From positions 620,001 to 684,000 of the forward strand of contig NZ_JAINFJ010000001.1 of NCBI RefSeq assembly GCF_019966595.1: DNA of 64,000 nt, read 5' to 3'. The notes under the pieces are model-generated. The model did no database searches. It was not told where the DNA came from and saw only the letters and a list, made by a program, of their open reading frames with translations. This DNA is from Oricola indica. GTDB lineage: Bacteria > Pseudomonadota > Alphaproteobacteria > Rhizobiales > Rhizobiaceae. This document shows positions 62,887 through 64,000 of the stretch, piece by piece. The number at the start of each line of letters is the position of its first letter. Positions within the stretch are counted from its first letter, which is position 1. The translations under genes and the position numbers were made by a program.

Positions 62887-62998
62887 TTGCCTGCTCCCTG
62901 GGGCCGAGCCGCATCACCCGGCCGGGCACGACCGGTGACTGCCCTTGCGCATGATGCGCCACTCGGCGTCAAGATCAAGGGTTACGAAGCCCGCAACC

Positions 62999-64000
62999 CT
63001 ACAACGTGACAATCTTCCCCGGATTCATGATGTTATCGGGATCGAGCGCACGCTTGATCGACCGCATCACGTCCAGTGCGCCGCCCAGTTCCAGTTCCAG
63101 GAACTTCATCTTTCCCTGGCCGATTCCGTGCTCGCCCGTGCAGGTTCCGCCCATCGACAGCGCCCTGATGTTCAGCCGCTCGACGAAATTCTCCAGCGCC
63201 TCGATTTCCTTCGGATCTGTGTCGTCGACCAGCACCGAGACGTGGAAATTGCCGTCGCCCGCATGACCGACGATCGGCGCGATCAGCCCGGCTTCCTCGA
63301 TATCGGCCTCGGTCTCGGAGATGCAGTCGGCAAGCCGCGAGATCGGCACGCAAACATCGGTCGCCACCGCCTTGGCGCCGGGGCGCAGTTGCAGGCACGA
63401 CCAGTAGGCGTCATGCCGCGCCTGCCAGAGCCGCGCGCGTTCCTCCTCGCGCGTCGACCAGATGAAACCGGAACTGCCGAGCTCCTCGGCGATCTCGCCG
63501 AACGTCTCCGCCTGTTCCTTCACGCCCGCATCGGTGCCGTGGAACTCGACGAAGAGGCAAGGCGATACCGGCAGATCCAGCTTCGAATAGTCGACCATCG
63601 CCTTCATCTGCAATTCGTTCACCAGTTCGATCCGCGCCACCGGCAGGCCCATCTGGATCGTCATGATCACGGCATGCGTCGCCGCGTCCAGCGTCGGGAA
63701 CGGACAGACACCCGACGAGATCGCCTGCGGAATGCCCTGAAGGCGCAGCGTCAGCGAGGTGATGACGCCGAGCGTGCCTTCGGATCCCACCATCAGCCGG
63801 GTCAGGTCGTAGCCGGCCGAGCTCTTCTTGGCGCGCTTCGCCGTGGTGATCTTGCGGCCGTTCGGCATGATGACATCCATCGCCATGACGTTCTCGCGCA
63901 TGGTCCCGTAGCGCACCGCATTGGTTCCGGAGGCGCGTGTCGCGGCCATCCCGCCAATGCTGGCGTCGGCACCGGGGTCGATGGGGAAGAACAGGCCCGT
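62999..64000 (-). CDS. FAD-linked oxidase of the GlcD/D-lactate dehydrogenase type (5' end cut by window)
   Basis: 334 codons are visible, running off the right edge. The N-terminal FAD_binding_4 part shows TGLFFPIDPGADASIGGMAATRASGTNAVRYG. The following SSAGYDLTRLMVGSEGTLGV is a family hallmark, and the C-terminal FAD-oxidase_C has HAGDGNFHVSVLVDD, GGTCTGEHGIGQGK and FDPDNIMNPGKI-like LDPDNIMNPGKI. It probably oxidises D-lactate or glycolate and passes electrons to the respiratory chain. Substrate cannot be separated by sequence alone. No terminator was seen after its stop. Confidence 0.9.
   Translation of the reverse strand, partial: TGLFFPIDPGADASIGGMAATRASGTNAVRYGTMRENVMAMDVIMPNGRKITTAKRAKKSSAGYDLTRLMVGSEGTLGVITSLTLRLQGIPQAISSGVCPFPTLDAATHAVIMTIQMGLPVARIELVNELQMKAMVDYSKLDLPVSPCLFVEFHGTDAGVKEQAETFGEIAEELGSSGFIWSTREEERARLWQARHDAYWSCLQLRPGAKAVATDVCVPISRLADCISETEADIEEAGLIAPIVGHAGDGNFHVSVLVDDTDPKEIEALENFVERLNIRALSMGGTCTGEHGIGQGKMKFLELELGGALDVMRSIKRALDPDNIMNPGKIVTL

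Overview
The window looks like a chromosomal segment of an alphaproteobacterium of the order Hyphomicrobiales (Rhizobiales), probably near Rhizobiaceae or Phyllobacteriaceae. The grounds are the high GC content, a circularly permuted two-piece tmRNA gene encoding the tag ANDNYAEARLAA next to an alpha-type sspB, many families typical of alphaproteobacteria (DUF992, DUF2065, DUF2853, DUF1476, DUF465), and the gene set thyA/folA/hflKC/Do-protease/serB/miaA/ilvB/ilvN/ilvC. The genus cannot be fixed from sequence reading alone.

Layout. 1-10.5 kb: a partial aminotransferase, DUF992, an HbpS-like protein, ilvC with an upstream TetR gene, an acidic coiled-coil protein, a small K+ channel, pdxJ, DUF1328, a PP2C-like protein, a RecD-like helicase, a methyltransferase and a small monooxygenase. 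10.5-24 kb: the branched-chain operon (leader peptide and attenuator, ilvB, a DMT exporter, ilvN), a HerA-like ATPase, a diguanylate cyclase, divergent miaA and serB, then SDR, Do protease, DUF2065, hflC and hflK. 24-41 kb: accessory genes lying between hflK and folA. These are a DctB/DctD-like two-component system with a sigma-54 promoter driving a TAXI-TRAP transporter, a membrane winged-helix/TPR regulator, ligAB, a TetR-controlled MDR oxidoreductase with two tetO-like operators, and an sbtA/sbtB bicarbonate-uptake island with an OxyR-like regulator. That island is flanked by folA and a detached copy of the folA 3' end. 41-45.3 kb: thyA-DUF4424-folA in overlapping order, DUF2853, ssrA, sspB and an RHH protein.

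45.3-57 kb: a tightly overlapping minus-strand operon running away from a divergent DeoR-family regulator. It encodes a quaternary-amine binding protein, an ABC ATPase, a double-length fused permease, two choline-kinase-like phosphotransferases and two FAD/GcvT dimethylglycine/sarcosine dehydrogenase-type enzymes. It looks like an uptake and demethylation system whose substrate may pass through a phosphorylated state. 57-64 kb: a poor-coding stretch, a small alpha/beta-barrel protein divergent from a LysR regulator, a dispersed intergenic repeat, a large AsmA protein and a partial GlcD/Dld-type FAD oxidase.

The parts most worth following up are the quaternary-amine operon, the apparent site-specific insertion beside folA, the leaderless ilv attenuator, the sigma-54 TRAP unit, and the paired tetO-like operators. 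No CRISPR array, tRNA, rRNA, transposase or integrase was recognised.
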